Assembly: GCA_040377825.1 (NCBI GenBank)
Contig: JBEINZ010000160.1
Span: 1 to 7,667, forward strand
Direction of reading: 5' to 3'
From: JBEINZ01 sp040377825
GTDB lineage: Bacteria > Pseudomonadota > Alphaproteobacteria > Rhizobiales > Ancalomicrobiaceae
DNA: 7,667 nucleotides
The first letter of the stretch is position 1. Every line of letters starts with the position of its first letter. A model generated the notes under the pieces. It saw nothing but the letters and a program-made list of their open reading frames with translations. It ran no database searches and was not told the origin of the DNA. The position numbers and the translations under genes were made by a program. Shown here piece by piece: positions 6,412-7,667 of the stretch.

Positions 6412-7446
6412 CTAAATCTCGTCGCGGCCATTCGGATAGATCAAGGTCTTGATAACCCCCGGCGCGTTTTCCGCATGTCGCTTGAAGGCGTCCGGCGTCT
6501 GATCAAGCGTTGCGCGGTGGCTGACGACAGCCGTGACATCGACCAGGCGCTGCGCGACCATCTCGATGGCGCGAGGATAGACCTCGCCCATGCGGCGGGC
6601 GAATTTGACCTTCAGTCCGCGCCGGCGCGGCTCGGCAGCCGAGAGCGTGTAGATGTCGCCGTCGGGTATGCCGACGAGCACGACCCGCCCACCGATCCGG
6701 GCGGCAAGCACTGCATCGCGGAAGCCCTCGGGCGCGTTGGTCGCCTCGATCACCATCGGGCAGCCTTCGCCGTGGGTCCAATCGCGGATCTCGGCGACCG
6801 AGGCGCCGACCCGCGCGGCGCCAAGTTCGGCGGCGCGCTTTTGCCGATGTGGCAGCGGATCGACGGCAAGGATCTCCCCAGCCCCGGCCGCATTCAGGAC
6901 CTGCAGGATCAGAAGCCCGATCGGGCCGCAGCCGACAAGCGCGACGCGCTCCAAAAGGCGCGGCTTGGCCAGATCCACCGCATGGATCGCCACGCCGAGC
7001 GGCTCCAGCATGGCTGCTTCATCCGCCGTAAAGCCGGCCGGCAACGGTACGATCTGGCTCGTCGGCACCCAGATTTGTTCGGTCATCGCCCCATCGAATG
7101 GCGGTGCGCCGATGAACTTCACGTTCGGGCAGAGGTTTGGATGGCCGACTTTGCAAAAGTCGCAATGGCCGCAGGCATTGTTCGGATCCACGGCAACCAG
7201 ATCGCCGCGCTTCAGCCCCTTTGCCTCGAAATCCTCGGTCAAATAGGCACCGAACTCATGTCCCGGCACGAACGGTGCTTTGATCACCGCCGCACCGATG
7301 CCTCCGTCCTTGTAGTAATGCAGGTCCGAACCGCAGAGGCCGACAGCCGCGACCTTCAGCAAGGTCTCGTCCGGCTTGCCCTGGCGTAGATTGAATGGCG
7401 CCACCCGCGCATCGAAGGCGGCGTGCAGATACAAGGCCTTCGACAT
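6412..7446 (-). CDS. Zinc-dependent medium-chain polyol dehydrogenase (sorbitol/xylitol dehydrogenase type)
   Basis: This 344-residue enzyme would oxidise a sugar alcohol to a ketose with NAD+ in the cytoplasm. The GroES-like catalytic domain carries C38 (GLCGSD), H63-E64 (GHE) and E148 (LEPLG) as catalytic zinc positions, and four structural zinc cysteines C92, C95, C98 and C106. The Rossmann domain has GCGPIG at 172-177 and a D196 after the second strand (AVDPL), which favours NAD over NADP. The pattern CGSDLHYY is typical of sorbitol, xylitol and related dehydrogenases rather than ethanol dehydrogenases. The ATG at 7446 has GGAAA 5 bases upstream. It precedes xylB by 5 bases, so its ketose product is probably D-xylulose or a ketose leading to it, which would fit xylitol, D-arabitol or ribitol. 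The exact polyol cannot be read from sequence; an L-threonine or galactitol-phosphate enzyme is less likely. Confidence 0.9.
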   Translation of the reverse strand: MSKALYLHAAFDARVAPFNLRQGKPDETLLKVAAVGLCGSDLHYYKDGGIGAAVIKAPFVPGHEFGAYLTEDFEAKGLKRGDLVAVDPNNACGHCDFCKVGHPNLCPNVKFIGAPPFDGAMTEQIWVPTSQIVPLPAGFTADEAAMLEPLGVAIHAVDLAKPRLLERVALVGCGPIGLLILQVLNAAGAGEILAVDPLPHRQKRAAELGAARVGASVAEIRDWTHGEGCPMVIEATNAPEGFRDAVLAARIGGRVVLVGIPDGDIYTLSAAEPRRRGLKVKFARRMGEVYPRAIEMVAQRLVDVTAVVSHRATLDQTPDAFKRHAENAPGVIKTLIYPNGRDEI

Positions 7447-7481
7447 GCGCGTTTCCGATGCTGGTTTTTGTCTTGATCCGG

Positions 7482-7510
7482 ACGATACGGAGCTCGCGTT
7501 ACGGAATCAA
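7482..7510 (-). promoter_or_regulatory. Candidate promoter of the dehydrogenase-xylB pair
   Basis: On the minus strand TTGATT (7510-7505) and TATCGT (7487-7482) are 17 bases apart, each matching 4 of 6 consensus bases. The region is enclosed by the inverted repeat GACGAT (7481-7486) and ATCGTC (7510-7515), and contains two copies of TACGGA (7486-7491, 7500-7505). It lies in the 96-base gap after the SorC-type gene. A regulator binding here would cover the promoter. Confidence 0.35.
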
Positions 7511-7542
7511 TCGTCTCCGCGCGGATGTCGCAGCCAACCCCG

Positions 7543-7667
7543 TCAGGGTTCCAACATGGCGCGCGCCGTATCGCTGTCGGTTCCGAGCGCATTGACGATG
7601 CGACCGGAAATCGCCGCGCGGATCGCGGCCGCCTTATTGGAACCGACGGCCGCGGCGATGCCGAGCG
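7543..7667 (-). CDS. SorC-family sugar-responsive regulator, C-terminal fragment
   Basis: Only the last 40 residues are in the window; the gene continues past its right edge. The fragment begins LGIAAAVGSNKAAAIRAAI and ends GRIVNALGTDSDTARAMLEP before a TGA at 7545-7543. This matches the end of the SorC/DeoR-type sugar-phosphate-binding domain, where a small-residue turn, a helix rich in A and K, then a strand with (L/I)(V/I)N.L.TD...A..(L/M)L close the fold. Such regulators bind a phosphorylated sugar and control neighbouring polyol genes; the rhizobial erythritol regulator EryD belongs to this family. It lies 96 bases upstream of the dehydrogenase on the same strand, so it is a natural candidate to control it. 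The N-terminal DNA-binding domain cannot be checked here. Confidence 0.7.
   Translation of the reverse strand, partial: LGIAAAVGSNKAAAIRAAISGRIVNALGTDSDTARAMLEP

Noticed and set aside
6373..7389. Long plus-strand open frame of 338 codons
   Set aside because: It lies wholly antisense to the dehydrogenase and the start of xylB, has no domain-like sequence, and is the usual GC-rich shadow of a real gene.
1..7667. CRISPR array, tRNA, rRNA, insertion sequence or toxin-antitoxin pair
   Set aside because: No regularly spaced long repeats, cloverleaf sequence, transposase-like frame, terminal inverted repeats or paired small genes were seen.

Overview
The window is bacterial chromosome-type DNA, mostly GC-rich, with strong GC bias at third codon positions. 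The protein families and their arrangement (a carbohydrate operon with SorC and LacI regulators, XylB, a zinc sorbitol/xylitol-type dehydrogenase and a tagatose-3-epimerase-type enzyme) suggest an alphaproteobacterium, probably Hyphomicrobiales (the rhizobia-like group). This placement is an inference from family resemblance and composition, not from a marker gene.

Layout. Positions 1-508 hold no convincing gene; the first 360 bases are AT-rich (about 37% GC by hand count) and the composition steps sharply to about 63% at 361. A GT4-type glycosyltransferase follows on the minus strand (509-1540). A 112-base divergent spacer with hairpins separates it from the only plus-strand gene, 1653-2780, an alpha/beta hydrolase of the kynurenine-formamidase type with a half-length RidA-like domain fused to its N-terminus. 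This gene runs tail-to-tail, 8 bases apart, into a minus-strand set that fills the rest of the window. In transcription order, right to left, that set is: the 3' end of a SorC-type sugar-responsive regulator (7543 to the window edge), a zinc medium-chain polyol dehydrogenase (6412-7446), xylulokinase XylB (4928-6406), a LacI-family repressor (3802-4839) and a ketose 3-epimerase (2789-3640).

How they fit. The dehydrogenase would oxidise a sugar alcohol to a ketose. The 3-epimerase could convert that ketose at C3, for example D-ribulose to D-xylulose. XylB would phosphorylate D-xylulose for entry into the pentose phosphate pathway. The dehydrogenase and kinase are 5 bases apart and surely co-transcribed; the LacI and epimerase genes have longer leaders (88 and 161 bases) and may also have their own promoters. 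The inducing sugar cannot be read from the sequence, and no transporter lies inside the window.

Nothing here is clearly a new type of system. The items most worth a second look are the RidA-like/hydrolase fusion, the repeat and palindrome cluster in front of the LacI gene, the promoter overlapped by an inverted repeat in front of the dehydrogenase, and the AT-rich left edge.
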